A stretch of DNA of 64,000 nucleotides from Vibrio orientalis CIP 102891 = ATCC 33934 (GCF_000176235.1 NZ_ACZV01000004.1:248001-312000), one strand, 5' to 3'. Numbered from the stretch's first letter, positions 27,443 to 36,206 are shown. The notes: generated by a model not told the origin, from the letters alone. Program-made: numbers and translations.

Positions 27443-28135
27443 ATGCAATATTCTTCTGAAATTCAATCAATGTGCCCAATTCAACGTGGGGACTTGCACC
27501 CATCCGCGCCCATTCCGGTCGAAGGACGTATGATTCGCCCAACAGACGTAATTGCTATCTCAGGCCTGAGTCATGGGGTTGGTGCCTGCGCGCCTCAACA
27601 AGGAGCGGCCAAGTTAACTCTTAATGTAAAGCAAGGCATCATTGAAGAAGCTTTGATTGAAACCATCGGATGCTCTGGAATGACGCATTCCGCTTCGATG
27701 GCCGCAGAGATATTGACCGGTAAAACCATTCTAGAAGCACTCAATACCGACCTAGTGTGCGATGCCATCAACGTAGCAATGCGCGAAATCTTCCTCCAGT
27801 TCGTTTATGGACGCACTCAATCGGCTTTCTCTGAGGATGGACTAGAAATTGGCGCGGCGCTTGAAGACCTTGGTAAGACTCAACGTAGCCAAGTAGGCAC
27901 CAGTTACTCCACACAGGCTAAAGGGGTGAGATACATGGAGCTGGCGGAAGGTTATGTGACCAAATTAGCGCTTGATGAGCATGATGAAGTGATTGGTTAC
28001 CAATATCTTAATCTTGGCAAAATGATGGCACGTATCGAGAGCGGCGAGAGTCCAGAACAAGCGATGGCAGGAGCGACAGGGGTTTATGGTCGCTTTGATG
28101 AAGCCGTTAAAACTATCAATCCACGTCACGCTTAA
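27443..28135 (+). CDS. IscU/NifU-like iron-sulfur scaffold-type protein
   Basis: 230 residues. The N-terminal ~125 residues look like the IscU/NifU-N fold, with cysteines at the expected spread: Cys49 (GVGACAPQQG), Cys77 (IGCSGMTHSASMAAEILTGKT) and Cys106 (LVCDAIN); Cys11 is extra. The C-terminal ~100 residues are not recognised. This is the iron-sulfur-scaffold-like partner that usually accompanies GGGtGRT proteins. First gene under a fluoride riboswitch, followed 15 bases later by the GGGtGRT gene. Its role may be repair or protection of a metal centre sensitive to fluoride; this is inference. Confidence 0.82.
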   Translation: MQYSSEIQSMCPIQRGDLHPSAPIPVEGRMIRPTDVIAISGLSHGVGACAPQQGAAKLTLNVKQGIIEEALIETIGCSGMTHSASMAAEILTGKTILEALNTDLVCDAINVAMREIFLQFVYGRTQSAFSEDGLEIGAALEDLGKTQRSQVGTSYSTQAKGVRYMELAEGYVTKLALDEHDEVIGYQYLNLGKMMARIESGESPEQAMAGATGVYGRFDEAVKTINPRHA

Positions 28136-28150
28136 TCTGAGGTCACAGCT

Positions 28151-29125
28151 ATGAATACTCAAACTACTCTACTATTAAACCAAATGAACTTGTCCACAGT
28201 TGAACAAGCCCATGATTATTGCCTAAGTTTCGGTATTGACCCGAAAAAAATGGTCCTAGAAACGCAGCCGATCGCTTTTGATAATGCTTGTGATGCCTAC
28301 ACTGTAGGCACCGCTTTAGCCTTGTTCAAACAAGCTGAAACCGCAGAAGATGCTGCGCAATATATTGGTGAGGGGCTACAAGCATTCACTAAGCCTGGCA
28401 GTGTCGCAGAGCAGAGACAAGTAGGCTTGGGACACGGCGCTCTTGCTGCCCGACTTCTCAATGAGAATACACACTGCTTTGCTTTCCTCGCGGGCCATGA
28501 ATCATTTGCAGCAGCGGAAGGCGCAATTAAGATAGCGCTGAACGCCAATAAATCGCGTCAAACTCCGCTGAAAGTGATTTTGAACGGCTTAGGGAAAGAT
28601 GCGGCGTATCTTATCTCGCGTATTAATGGATTCACTTATGTGCGTACCGAGTTTGATTATCAGACCAATGAGTTGATTGAAGTCGAGCGCCGTCGATTCT
28701 CTCAAGGTGAACGTGGCGAGATTTTATGTTACGGCGCAGACGACGTTAGAGAAGGTGTCGCTATCATGCATCGTGAATCGGTCGATGTTAGCATTACTGG
28801 TAACTCGACTAACCCGACACGCTTCCAGCATCCTGTGGCAGGTATCTACAAATCAGAGTGCAATAACCAAGGAAAAGTATATTTTTCTGTTGCTTCTGGT
28901 GGTGGTACAGGTCGAACTCTACACCCTGATAACGTTGCAGCAGGCCCAGCAAGCTACGGCATGACAGACACCATGGGCAGAATGCATGCTGACGCTCAGT
29001 TTGCAGGTAGCTCATCTGTTCCCGCTCACGTAGCCATGATGGGATTCATCGGTATGGGCAATAACCCTATGGTTGGAGCATCGGTTGCATTAGCGGTTGC
29101 GGTGGATCAGCAGCTTCATCATTAA
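28151..29125 (+). CDS. GGGtGRT family protein
   Basis: 324 residues carrying the family's name motif GGGTGRT at residues 250-256, plus glycine/methionine-rich C-terminal segments PAHVAMMGFIGMGNNPMVGAS. The family has no established function. Cytosolic, no signal peptide or membrane segments. It pairs with the IscU-like gene 15 bases upstream; both follow the fluoride riboswitch and end at a strong terminator, so they form a two-gene fluoride-responsive unit. Confidence 0.88.
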   Translation: MNTQTTLLLNQMNLSTVEQAHDYCLSFGIDPKKMVLETQPIAFDNACDAYTVGTALALFKQAETAEDAAQYIGEGLQAFTKPGSVAEQRQVGLGHGALAARLLNENTHCFAFLAGHESFAAAEGAIKIALNANKSRQTPLKVILNGLGKDAAYLISRINGFTYVRTEFDYQTNELIEVERRRFSQGERGEILCYGADDVREGVAIMHRESVDVSITGNSTNPTRFQHPVAGIYKSECNNQGKVYFSVASGGGTGRTLHPDNVAAGPASYGMTDTMGRMHADAQFAGSSSVPAHVAMMGFIGMGNNPMVGASVALAVAVDQQLHH

Positions 29126-29172
29126 CGTCGAGTTAAGCTGTGTGTAGTCTAAGCCGACCATCCTATTCGTCG

Positions 29173-29206
29173 TATGTAAAAGCCGCATTTATGCGGCTTT
29201 TACATA
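29173..29206. terminator. bidirectional intrinsic terminator
   Basis: TATGTAAAAGCCGCAT-TT-ATGCGGCTTTTACATA: 16-bp perfect inverted repeat between convergent genes. Confidence 0.9.
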
Positions 29207-29218
29207 GAAATATGACGA

Positions 29219-29863
29219 CTAGGTGCGCTTGTTCCAGATTCCCCAACGCGTTACACCTATTAGGTCGATATCGCTTTCATCACAAACGCTAACAGCATTT
29301 TTAGTCGTGTCTTCACCGCGCCATACGTGCACTTTGTCGGCGATGCGAACCAGTGTGTAAAAGTCAGGGGCGGGATTTGAGCCTATACGTGCTAAAACGA
29401 TATCATCATTTTGCCACTGTTTGCAGTTCATGATTAGCGCCGCACAATCCCATGTAATCGAGACTATGCCTGTGACGGGGTAAACGACTGCGAAGCAATC
29501 CGCATGTTCTTTTGCTACTGGCATTGTGCCTACAATGTTAACGCTATTACCTTCAAGGTAAGAGTTAACATCAGAGCGATGGTAGATATTTACCGTAGCA
29601 GCACCACCTTCTACCATTTTATTTACGGCTTCTTTTTTTGTGTGTCTATCGCCAATGCCAGAAATAAGCCAATGTGGTTCAACGTTTAGGTAAGCGGCAA
29701 TGTCTTCTAACTCTTCAACACTGGGATGCGTACGGTTAGCGCCTTTGGCTAAGTAGCGGCCGATTGTGGCTTTACCTTTGCCTATTCCTTCAGCAAGACT
29801 CGCATTTGATTCTCCGCGCTCTTTCATGACTAGGATGATTCTATCTTGATAATTTTCCTGCAT
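29219..29863 (-). CDS. CI-like transcriptional regulator (XRE HTH + S24-like domain)
   Basis: 214 residues. N-terminal helix-turn-helix ASLAEGIGKGKATIGRYLAKG (about 20-42) and ELEDIAAYLNVEPHWLISG are phage-repressor-like. The C-terminal part (about 130-214) has the LexA/CI beta-fold pattern (WQNDDIVLARIG, YTLVRIADKVHVWRG, LIGVTRWGIW), but I see no Ser-Met-x-Pro or catalytic lysine, so it probably does not self-cleave. No phage genes surround it. An 18-base palindrome lies 30 bases upstream of its start, with related sites elsewhere in the region, suggesting a domesticated regulator. Confidence 0.82.
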   Translation of the reverse strand: MQENYQDRIILVMKERGESNASLAEGIGKGKATIGRYLAKGANRTHPSVEELEDIAAYLNVEPHWLISGIGDRHTKKEAVNKMVEGGAATVNIYHRSDVNSYLEGNSVNIVGTMPVAKEHADCFAVVYPVTGIVSITWDCAALIMNCKQWQNDDIVLARIGSNPAPDFYTLVRIADKVHVWRGEDTTKNAVSVCDESDIDLIGVTRWGIWNKRT

Positions 29864-29892
29864 TCTTATCTTGCCTAATGTGATCTTTCTAT

Positions 29893-29915
29893 ACTTATGA
29901 AATCATAAGTGAAAC
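29893..29915 (-). promoter_or_regulatory. palindromic operator candidate upstream of the CI-like gene
   Basis: ACTTATGA-AA-TCATAAGT (29893-29910), an 8+8 perfect inverted repeat, followed by GAAAC. Read in the gene's direction it is GTTTCACTTATGATTTCATA plus AGT. A similar element precedes the NylB-like hydrolase gene (38523-38545) and a partial one the barrel gene (36207-36229). Likely autoregulatory site. Confidence 0.5.
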
Positions 29916-30073
29916 GAGCGGAAATTTAAATGGTTTGTCACCAGTAATCAAGAACAATGAGACAAATCTGACTTAGTAGTACAAATGTGTTTGAGTTGGC
30001 GAATGTAATTTAATTTGCCTAACTAATGAATGTTAAGTGTCCAAATAGTCGGGAGGTCGCGTAGGCTACCTTT

Positions 30074-30865
30074 TTATATCTGAAGGAGAGCGTGCTTATC
30101 GGTGTACATCAATAAGTAGCCAAATACCGCCACCAGAAAACCACCCGCAAATTGTACTATCCTAATACCTTTCTTGGTTTTAAATACACTCGCTAGTGTA
30201 TCTTTACCGCTCACGGCCAAACATGTAATTACGCTGGTGGTGAAAGCTGTTCCGCCAGCCATCACTATTGCACTGATAATACCTATACCACGTAAGCCAA
30301 TCATATTGGCAAGCATAATGACCATAACCGCACCGGTACAAGGACGCATTCCAACTGCAGCCATGATGCCATAAACGCTACGCTCTTGAACTAACGGCAG
30401 CCTTGAGGCTTGATACATGATATAAGCACCAACACCAATCACAAAGACGTAGCTTAAGGTAATGGTTGTCTCGATGGCACTATGGATATCTCGCATAGAT
30501 GATGCGAATATTGCGAGCATGATCTCTACTGTCACGATGGCGACAAAAGTTTGGATCATAGAGGTGACAAAACATATTCCTATAGCCTTAGGTATTGTTC
30601 CTTGGTTTGTCAGTAAGTAGGAAGTAATGAGTACTTTTCCGTGTCCTGCACCAAAGGCGTGAAATACGCCGTAGATAAAACTTGATGCGATAAACGCAAT
30701 TGCGACGTCTTCTTTATTTTCCTGTATGTCATAAATGAGTTCGCCAAGTTCACCACTCAACCCACGTTGTACGTCAAATGCGAATATCATAAGTGTTGGC
30801 CATAAATACCAAAGGGTGGTACCTGACACGAACATAGCCAACATTTTCAAACAGTTCTTACTCAT
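30074..30865 (-). CDS. NicO/RcnA-family metal permease (ZevB-like)
   Basis: 263 residues from ATG 30865, which overlaps the stop of the upstream DUF1007 gene; a longer frame to 30934 would sit inside that gene. Six or so membrane segments, with the NicO motif FHAFGAGHGKVLITSYLL and a second conserved stretch GMRPCTGAVMVIMLANMIG. In Haemophilus the DUF1007/NicO pair ZevA-ZevB takes part in zinc uptake. The znuA-like gene just upstream supports zinc, but nickel or cobalt transport is possible from family alone. Confidence 0.83.
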   Translation of the reverse strand: MSKNCLKMLAMFVSGTTLWYLWPTLMIFAFDVQRGLSGELGELIYDIQENKEDVAIAFIASSFIYGVFHAFGAGHGKVLITSYLLTNQGTIPKAIGICFVTSMIQTFVAIVTVEIMLAIFASSMRDIHSAIETTITLSYVFVIGVGAYIMYQASRLPLVQERSVYGIMAAVGMRPCTGAVMVIMLANMIGLRGIGIISAIVMAGGTAFTTSVITCLAVSGKDTLASVFKTKKGIRIVQFAGGFLVAVFGYLLMYTDKHALLQI

Positions 30866-31469
30866 CAGTCGTGCACTCAAAATATAGGGTTTCGGTAAAA
30901 AGCTGACCGAGTTGGTCGTCTGGATCGGCATCAATAGGCAGTGCCATTGCGTAGGCCATTTGCGCGGGCGTAGGGTTTGGTTTTAATAGCTCTAGTTCGC
31001 AATCTAATCCTCCGTGAAAGCCAATAGAATGAGTAGTGATCCAGCTCATATCGACAAAATAGCTAGGATCAAAAATTAACAGCTTAAGGTTCTCGGTATT
31101 TGCTGGTATTGGTTTAGATAAAGGTAGGTCGAAATTAAGGGTGATTTTTCCACGCTTAAACGTCATTACGGGGTCAACGGCTACACGATATTTGATAGGT
31201 TGATCGCCTTGGTAGAAGTAAGTGAAGTAGTGATGGTTCAACATATTGTTGATCACATCATGCGCCAGGTTTTTAAGCGTCTCTGGTTTGGATAAATCCT
31301 CACCGTCTAGCATATATGCAGAAGTCATAGCGTCAAATTCCCAAACCATATACAAGCCTTGTATTTCGTTGCGGCTACCATGTATGTGGGTATCTACTTC
31401 AATCCAAGAGTGGGGGTGAGCGAACGCTTTGACAGCAAGTGTTAAAAGTAAAAAAAATATCTTTTTCAT
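30858..31469 (-). CDS. DUF1007 periplasmic protein (ZevA-like)
   Basis: 203 residues with a signal peptide KKIFFLLLTLAVKAFAHPHS. The mature start HPHSWIEVDTHIH is a histidine-rich metal-binding N-terminus typical of DUF1007. It likely passes metal to the NicO permease, whose start codon overlaps its stop. Third in the order znuA-like, zevA-like, zevB-like on the minus strand, 76 bases after the znuA-like gene. Confidence 0.85.
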   Translation of the reverse strand: MKKIFFLLLTLAVKAFAHPHSWIEVDTHIHGSRNEIQGLYMVWEFDAMTSAYMLDGEDLSKPETLKNLAHDVINNMLNHHYFTYFYQGDQPIKYRVAVDPVMTFKRGKITLNFDLPLSKPIPANTENLKLLIFDPSYFVDMSWITTHSIGFHGGLDCELELLKPNPTPAQMAYAMALPIDADPDDQLGQLFTETLYFECTTDE

Positions 31470-31545
31470 ATCAAGTAGATGGTCGAGTTAACATCATTAT
31501 TAGCAATAAAAAGTCCTATCAGGAAGCCTTGTTTTACTTAATGAT

Positions 31546-32412
31546 CTAGTTAGCTAAGCAGTTAGTTAAGTTTTTCGATATTGACTGTAAGAACCTAAAG
31601 TAACTACGGTCTGCTACCTCTATATCAACACCCAAAGGATCGAGCTGGCCAATCTTAGCGTTAGTCCCTCGCACAGTAGACTCGATCACTGCAGGTGTGA
31701 ACTGTGGTTCTGTGAATACGCACTTAACGTTCTTGTCTCGAATCGTTGTTTTGATCTTAATTAACGTCTTAGCACCGGGCTTACGTTCTGGTTCGACTGT
31801 GAAGTGTCCTAGTTTGTTTGTGTTGAAGTAATCCTCGAAATAACCATAAGCGTCATGGAATACGAAGTATCCTTCTTGCTTAAATGGTGCGAGTTGTCCC
31901 TGAATCTGATCAACAGTCTTTGTCATATTGAAGTTGAATTGCATTAACTTAGCTTTGTAGGAAGCCGCGTGAGTAGGGTTGAGCTCGATGAGTTTCTCCG
32001 TAATAACTTTTGCTATCTGGCGAGCTTGCTTTGGGCCTAACCAAACATGAGGGTCATGCGAACTATGATGAGCTCCACATCCACATTTCTTCCCAAACTC
32101 GCGTAGTTCGATGCTCTCTTGCTCTTGTAGAGTAACAGCGGTATTTAATCTCGATATAGGTTTAACCAAGAATGTCTCTAAGTCCTCACCAAACCAAACA
32201 ACCAAATCAGCCTCTTTTAGGCGTGTTAAGTCCGACGGCTTAAGTGCATAGTCGTGGGGAGATGCGTTACCGTGGAGTAACGTTGATGTACTATCGCCAT
32301 CGACTATCAGCTCGTGAACGATCATTTCTAGTGGTTTGATCGTAGCCAGCACTTCAACCGCTTGGACGTTGCTGGTGGCTAGCAGTAGGGTGAGTAAAGC
32401 AGTGCGTTTCAT
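31546..32412 (-). CDS. ZnuA-like metal ABC transporter substrate-binding protein
   Basis: 288 residues with signal peptide MKRTALLTLLLATSNVQA. Cluster A-1 binding-protein features: NASPHDYALKPSDL (first His ligand), HDPHVWLGP (second His) and FHDAYGYFEDYF (third His). The histidine-rich loop is short (CGCGAHHSSHDPH) and carries two cysteines. Binds Zn(II) or Mn(II) in the periplasm. No znuB/znuC genes are adjacent; instead the zevAB-like pair follows, so it may feed that permease or a distant ABC transporter. No clear Zur box recognised upstream. Confidence 0.88.
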   Translation of the reverse strand: MKRTALLTLLLATSNVQAVEVLATIKPLEMIVHELIVDGDSTSTLLHGNASPHDYALKPSDLTRLKEADLVVWFGEDLETFLVKPISRLNTAVTLQEQESIELREFGKKCGCGAHHSSHDPHVWLGPKQARQIAKVITEKLIELNPTHAASYKAKLMQFNFNMTKTVDQIQGQLAPFKQEGYFVFHDAYGYFEDYFNTNKLGHFTVEPERKPGAKTLIKIKTTIRDKNVKCVFTEPQFTPAVIESTVRGTNAKIGQLDPLGVDIEVADRSYFRFLQSISKNLTNCLAN

Positions 32413-32525
32413 TATTTAATACCTATAAAAAATAAAGGCCACTAGACCGCGACCTTTCATCTATTGATAGCCACTACAACCCATTTGGTTAAAGTGAACT
32501 CATGGGAATTTCGAGTTTCTTACCT

Positions 32526-33068
32526 TTAAATCTGATATTTGAAAAGGATGCCTTGAGCATCTGAATTACCGAATCGGGCAGGAGTCACTACCAAACGTTC
32601 GTCTTGAAATTGGGTTGTTACAAAGTAGCTAACGCCGTAGGCTACTGCGGCACCTGCCAACACATCTGTTGCCCAGTGTTTGTCGGCGTATATGCGTGAA
32701 TAACCGACATACGTAGCGGCTACGTAAGCCGGTAGGCCATATTCGAGGCCATAGCGATGGTGTAGGAATGCCGCACCACCAAATGCTGCACCTGTATGAC
32801 CAGACGGGAAGGATGTGTGGTTGTCTCCACCATTTGGACGCTGCACAGCAGTAGCGTATTTTGTAGCTTGGATAATCGCCCCATTGATTAACATCCCCTT
32901 AGTGAGTTGCCACATACCTTCGGTATCGTCTTTACTCCACGCGATACCAAGTGCTACAACTGGTATCGCTATTTGACCTAAATCTCCTATCTGCTCTGTA
33001 GTTGAGTTATCTGCTACAGAACTAAAAGCACTCCCTGCTAATAGCATTGCTGCGATTAGCTTTTTCAT
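32526..33068 (-). CDS. PAP2-family membrane/periplasmic phosphatase
   Basis: 180 residues with a signal peptide. All three PAP2 motifs are present: KYATAVQRPNG (K-x6-RP), FPSGHTGAAF (PSGH) and SRIYADKHWATDVLAG (SR-x5-H-x3-D). Such enzymes dephosphorylate lipid phosphates, for example undecaprenyl pyrophosphate or lipid A phosphates. It lies 113 bases upstream of the znuA-like gene in the same direction. Confidence 0.9.
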   Translation of the reverse strand: MKKLIAAMLLAGSAFSSVADNSTTEQIGDLGQIAIPVVALGIAWSKDDTEGMWQLTKGMLINGAIIQATKYATAVQRPNGGDNHTSFPSGHTGAAFGGAAFLHHRYGLEYGLPAYVAATYVGYSRIYADKHWATDVLAGAAVAYGVSYFVTTQFQDERLVVTPARFGNSDAQGILFKYQI

Positions 33069-33139
33069 TTGTTTATTGCCTCGGTTGTTTGCTACCTATT
33101 GTTCTAGCGCTGGTGTTTTCTTTTGAATGATCTTTTGTC

Positions 33140-33823
33140 TTAGCTATTCGCGCCCGTATTCCTGCTTAAACTCATAATGATGAATTCAAGCTCGGCCAAG
33201 CTTCGTAGGTTATGCAGATTGATTTGCTTGTTACCGTTGACCACAATTGTTGGCGTCGCGTTGATACTGTATTGCTTGGCTAACGTGTCTAAGTTTTCCG
33301 CATAAGAGCGGGCCTGTTCACAACCAGCACGGTACTTGGTCGCGTCGCCGCCGCAGCGTTCAATAAGTGCCGCAAGGTCTTCACGACTTTTCGGTTCGGC
33401 GTTACGTTTATGGTGTATATCGCCTAGTAATTCAGCCATGAATTTTTCACTAATGCCCTGAGACTCTGCGGTGTAGACGCTTTCTTGAATGTCTTTGCCG
33501 ATTGCACCGAAGTTAACGGGTACTTCGATAAACTTAAGGCCAGCACGTTTAGTGATGTTCTTGAGTGGCGTATGTACAACTGCACAAGGCTTGCAGTAAG
33601 GAGTGAAAAACAGTTTCACTTCTGGTTCTGTGGCAGCATCTTGTTTCAATGTTACGTACTGGTCACCTTCAAACAGCTCATAATGTTCCAGTGTTTGATA
33701 AAACACTGGCGTGATTGTTGAAGCACTTGCTTTAGGAAAATGTTTAGCGGCTAGACCTGTAACCGCACTCGCGAGTGCTAAGTAGAAAAGTCCGGTAACT
33801 TTTACTTGTTTGGAAAATTGCAT
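33140..33823 (-). CDS. DsbA-like thiol oxidoreductase
   Basis: 227 residues with an N-terminal signal/anchor (LFYLALASAVTGLAA). Thioredoxin-fold active site Cys77-Lys-Pro-Cys80 in FFTPYCKPC and the cis-proline loop INATPTIVVNG. CKPC differs from the CPHC of DsbA and is seen in DsbG/DsbC-like or specialised proteins. Two further cysteines (RCGG, AGC) may form a structural disulfide. Periplasmic; may serve the trimeric autotransporter-like gene just upstream. Confidence 0.82.
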   Translation of the reverse strand: MQFSKQVKVTGLFYLALASAVTGLAAKHFPKASASTITPVFYQTLEHYELFEGDQYVTLKQDAATEPEVKLFFTPYCKPCAVVHTPLKNITKRAGLKFIEVPVNFGAIGKDIQESVYTAESQGISEKFMAELLGDIHHKRNAEPKSREDLAALIERCGGDATKYRAGCEQARSYAENLDTLAKQYSINATPTIVVNGNKQINLHNLRSLAELEFIIMSLSRNTGANS

Positions 33824-33838
33824 AGTGGACCTTGGATG

Positions 33839-33863
33839 AAAAGGTCTGATAAACAGACCTTTA
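33839..33863 (-). terminator. hairpin after the autotransporter-like gene
   Basis: AAAGGTCTG-TTTAT-CAGACCTTTT read on the minus strand, a 9-bp stem with a short T run, 40 bases after the stop at 33903. Confidence 0.6.
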
Positions 33864-33902
33864 TTCTTAGGAAAATGCCGTCCATGGCGCGCTAGCAGTG
33901 AT

Positions 33903-35255
33903 TTAGAAAACGTATTGTGCGCCTACACCAGCAGAGAACTGGTCAGAAGAAACCTTACCTTTTGTTTCATAGTTCACAGACATTGAACCAGACCAGTTTT
34001 CAGTGAATTGCATAGCACCACCAAGAGCAACGGCTTGCTTAGAACCAGCGTGGCCTACACCGACACCCACACCATATTGACCCGCTTGAGAAAGAACAGG
34101 GCGTGCGTTAGTGATTGCGTGAGAAGAGGCAACAACACCATCCATACGGTCTTCAAGAACGAGCATCTTGTTACCCATTTCTTTCATATCTTTCTCTAGG
34201 CTAGAGATACGGCCTTCGTGGTTTGCAAGTTGCTTGTCTACAGCAGTAGCGTAAGCAGCAGCTTCTTGGCGTACTTTTTGGTCAGCAGCAGCAATGCGCT
34301 TGTCTACTTCTGTAGAAATTTCGCCGTTGCGGGTATCTTCATCGATAACTTTGTTGCTACCGCCGTTATTTGTTTCGCCATCAACAACTTTGATAATGTC
34401 GTTGGTATCCCCATTTTTATGCATTTCTTTAAGTTCATTGATAACTGCACGCTGGCCTTTTTCGTCAAGGTCTGCGAAGTTATTACGTAGTTCTAGAGCC
34501 GTGTACTTCTCGCCATCAATAACGAACTCTTTGTTGTTAACATGAGCATTTTCAAGAGCACGCTCTAGGCCTGCCTTATTCATTTGGTACTCACGCTCTT
34601 TTTTAACGTCAGAGTTGTTCTGGTCGTTGTTGCGGTCGTGGTCGATATCTTTTTTAACTTCAACCTCTGAGTTCGTCGCGTAGTCGTAAAGCTCTTTTTT
34701 CTGCTTTTCAGTTAGGTTGTTGTAGATTTCAGAAGCTTCTTTTAGATTGCCTCGGTTAACTTCAATATCACCGATTTTTACGGTATTACCATCATGTACA
34801 ACTTTAGCTAGTTCTTTTGTTATTGAATCTAGACGACCATCATTGTGGTTGTTCTGGTCATTGTTGCGATCATTAGGGCGTTTTTCGCCGTCGATATCTG
34901 GAAGATCTTGAATGTCTACAACTTTGATTGTTTGTTTTGAATCTGAGCCGTGAGCTTTAACGTCGCCTTTTTGGGTGCGAGCATCATAGTTGACTTCAAC
35001 TTCATCATTCGTGATTGTGAATTTGCCTTTGTGATTGTGCACGTCAACATCAGCAATTTTGTTCATTTCTGCATCAACAAGTATGTAGTTTGTTTCCTTA
35101 GATACCGGGTCATAATCACGAATGATTTGTACGCCTGAATCTTGAATCTCTTGAATTGAGACAGTGTGGTCAGCGTCCGTATTAGGGTTTACAGCCGCAA
35201 AAGCCGCGCCAGAGAAGATAGAAGTTACAGTTAGAGCTAAAAGAGTCTTTTTCAT
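33903..35255 (-). CDS. YadA-like trimeric autotransporter/adhesin
   Basis: 450 residues: signal peptide ending in SGAAFA, an acidic hydrophilic passenger (about 22-310), a coiled coil (about 320-375: DKRIAAADQKVRQEAAAYAT, ISSLEKDMKEMGNKMLVLEDRM) and a C-terminal four-strand YadA anchor (about 378-450) ending in YVF with the terminal Phe. Two copies of DRNNDQNN occur at about residues 129 and 206. The passenger lacks the usual head repeats and looks like an envelope-exposed stalk. Probably trimeric in the outer membrane. The passenger is probably lineage-specific. Confidence 0.82.
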   Translation of the reverse strand: MKKTLLALTVTSIFSGAAFAAVNPNTDADHTVSIQEIQDSGVQIIRDYDPVSKETNYILVDAEMNKIADVDVHNHKGKFTITNDEVEVNYDARTQKGDVKAHGSDSKQTIKVVDIQDLPDIDGEKRPNDRNNDQNNHNDGRLDSITKELAKVVHDGNTVKIGDIEVNRGNLKEASEIYNNLTEKQKKELYDYATNSEVEVKKDIDHDRNNDQNNSDVKKEREYQMNKAGLERALENAHVNNKEFVIDGEKYTALELRNNFADLDEKGQRAVINELKEMHKNGDTNDIIKVVDGETNNGGSNKVIDEDTRNGEISTEVDKRIAAADQKVRQEAAAYATAVDKQLANHEGRISSLEKDMKEMGNKMLVLEDRMDGVVASSHAITNARPVLSQAGQYGVGVGVGHAGSKQAVALGGAMQFTENWSGSMSVNYETKGKVSSDQFSAGVGAQYVF

Positions 35256-35356
35256 GGTATTACCTAATTAAAATTGCAAAATTTGTTTAAAAAATGGCAA
35301 TCCATTGCCTAAACCGCGTCCTTATGTGCAAGGGGTTATTGGAATTCTTCGGGTTA

Positions 35357-36160
35357 CTAGAATGTGAACTTTGTACCGATCTTGATGATCTGGTCGTCTT
35401 TGCCGTGTTGGGTGAAAGCTTTGTCATGCGTGTATTCAACGTAAGGGGCTACGCCGTCCCACGCGGTAACTGTTGCTTTAAACTCACCAGACCAACGATC
35501 GTTGTCTGTATTCATTTCACGGTTTAGTCGCTTAATGTCTTTGTTAAGCTCGAATTTGCGAATGCCTTTAGCTGTAAGAGTTACGTAGTCAAAGCGGTAG
35601 CCTATCAGGGAGTCGAATCGAGCAATTTCTGAGCGAGCGCCGATTGAATGGCGTTCAACGTTAACTGGGTTGCCTTTTGCATCGTAGCCACCAGTTTCGT
35701 GAGTCAGAGCAAGCTTGCTTGTGTTTGCTTCGTAGCGACCGCGAAGGGTGTAGAAAAATTGTGAATTGTCGTAACCAAACTCTAGGCCAGCTTTAGCAAC
35801 ATCAGAGTTAGTGCCTTTTAGTTCAAGGAACTCATAGCCGCCATCAACGTTTGGATCTTCTGCGCGGTACGTTTTGCTATCGTTTAGCACGTAGCCAACA
35901 GAGGGTTGTAGGTAAACTGACTCGGTTAGCTGGAATTTCCATGCCGCATCTAAATCAAGGTCTTTGTTTGTAGTCGCCTCTGCTGATAGAGAAAGGCCGT
36001 TCTCAAAATCGTAGCCAACTTCAACACCTTGAGTTGAGTTGCCTTTCTTGTCGCCAGCAAAAGCGCGATCGCCGTAGACGTCAACTGATAAGCCAGATGC
36101 GAAAACTGGTGAAGCTGCCATTGCTGCTAGGACTGCTGTAGATACTGCTAGTTTTTTCAT
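35357..36160 (-). CDS. outer-membrane beta-barrel protein (KdgM-like)
   Basis: 267 residues: signal peptide ending FASG, then alternating amphipathic strands throughout (GLSLSAEATTNKDLDLDAAW, YLQPSVGYVLND, VAKAGLEFGYDNSQFFYTLRG) ending in KIGTKFTF with a C-terminal Phe for Bam recognition. Size and strand pattern resemble the 12-strand KdgM oligosaccharide porins. Cargo not known. Last of a minus-strand series with a shared upstream motif at 36207-36229. Confidence 0.78.
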   Translation of the reverse strand: MKKLAVSTAVLAAMAASPVFASGLSVDVYGDRAFAGDKKGNSTQGVEVGYDFENGLSLSAEATTNKDLDLDAAWKFQLTESVYLQPSVGYVLNDSKTYRAEDPNVDGGYEFLELKGTNSDVAKAGLEFGYDNSQFFYTLRGRYEANTSKLALTHETGGYDAKGNPVNVERHSIGARSEIARFDSLIGYRFDYVTLTAKGIRKFELNKDIKRLNREMNTDNDRWSGEFKATVTAWDGVAPYVEYTHDKAFTQHGKDDQIIKIGTKFTF

Positions 36161-36206
36161 TGGATGTTTCCTATTTACAAGTTGTCAAATATGAAAAATC
36201 AATCCT

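Noticed and set aside
27345..27533. 62-codon frame overlapping the riboswitch leader and the start of the IscU-like gene
   Set aside because: It lies out of frame with the real gene and covers the regulatory hairpins; no ribosome site.
29219..29863. Prophage remnant suggested by a CI-like repressor
   Set aside because: No integrase, Cro, replication or structural phage genes on either side; neighbours are metabolic or envelope genes.
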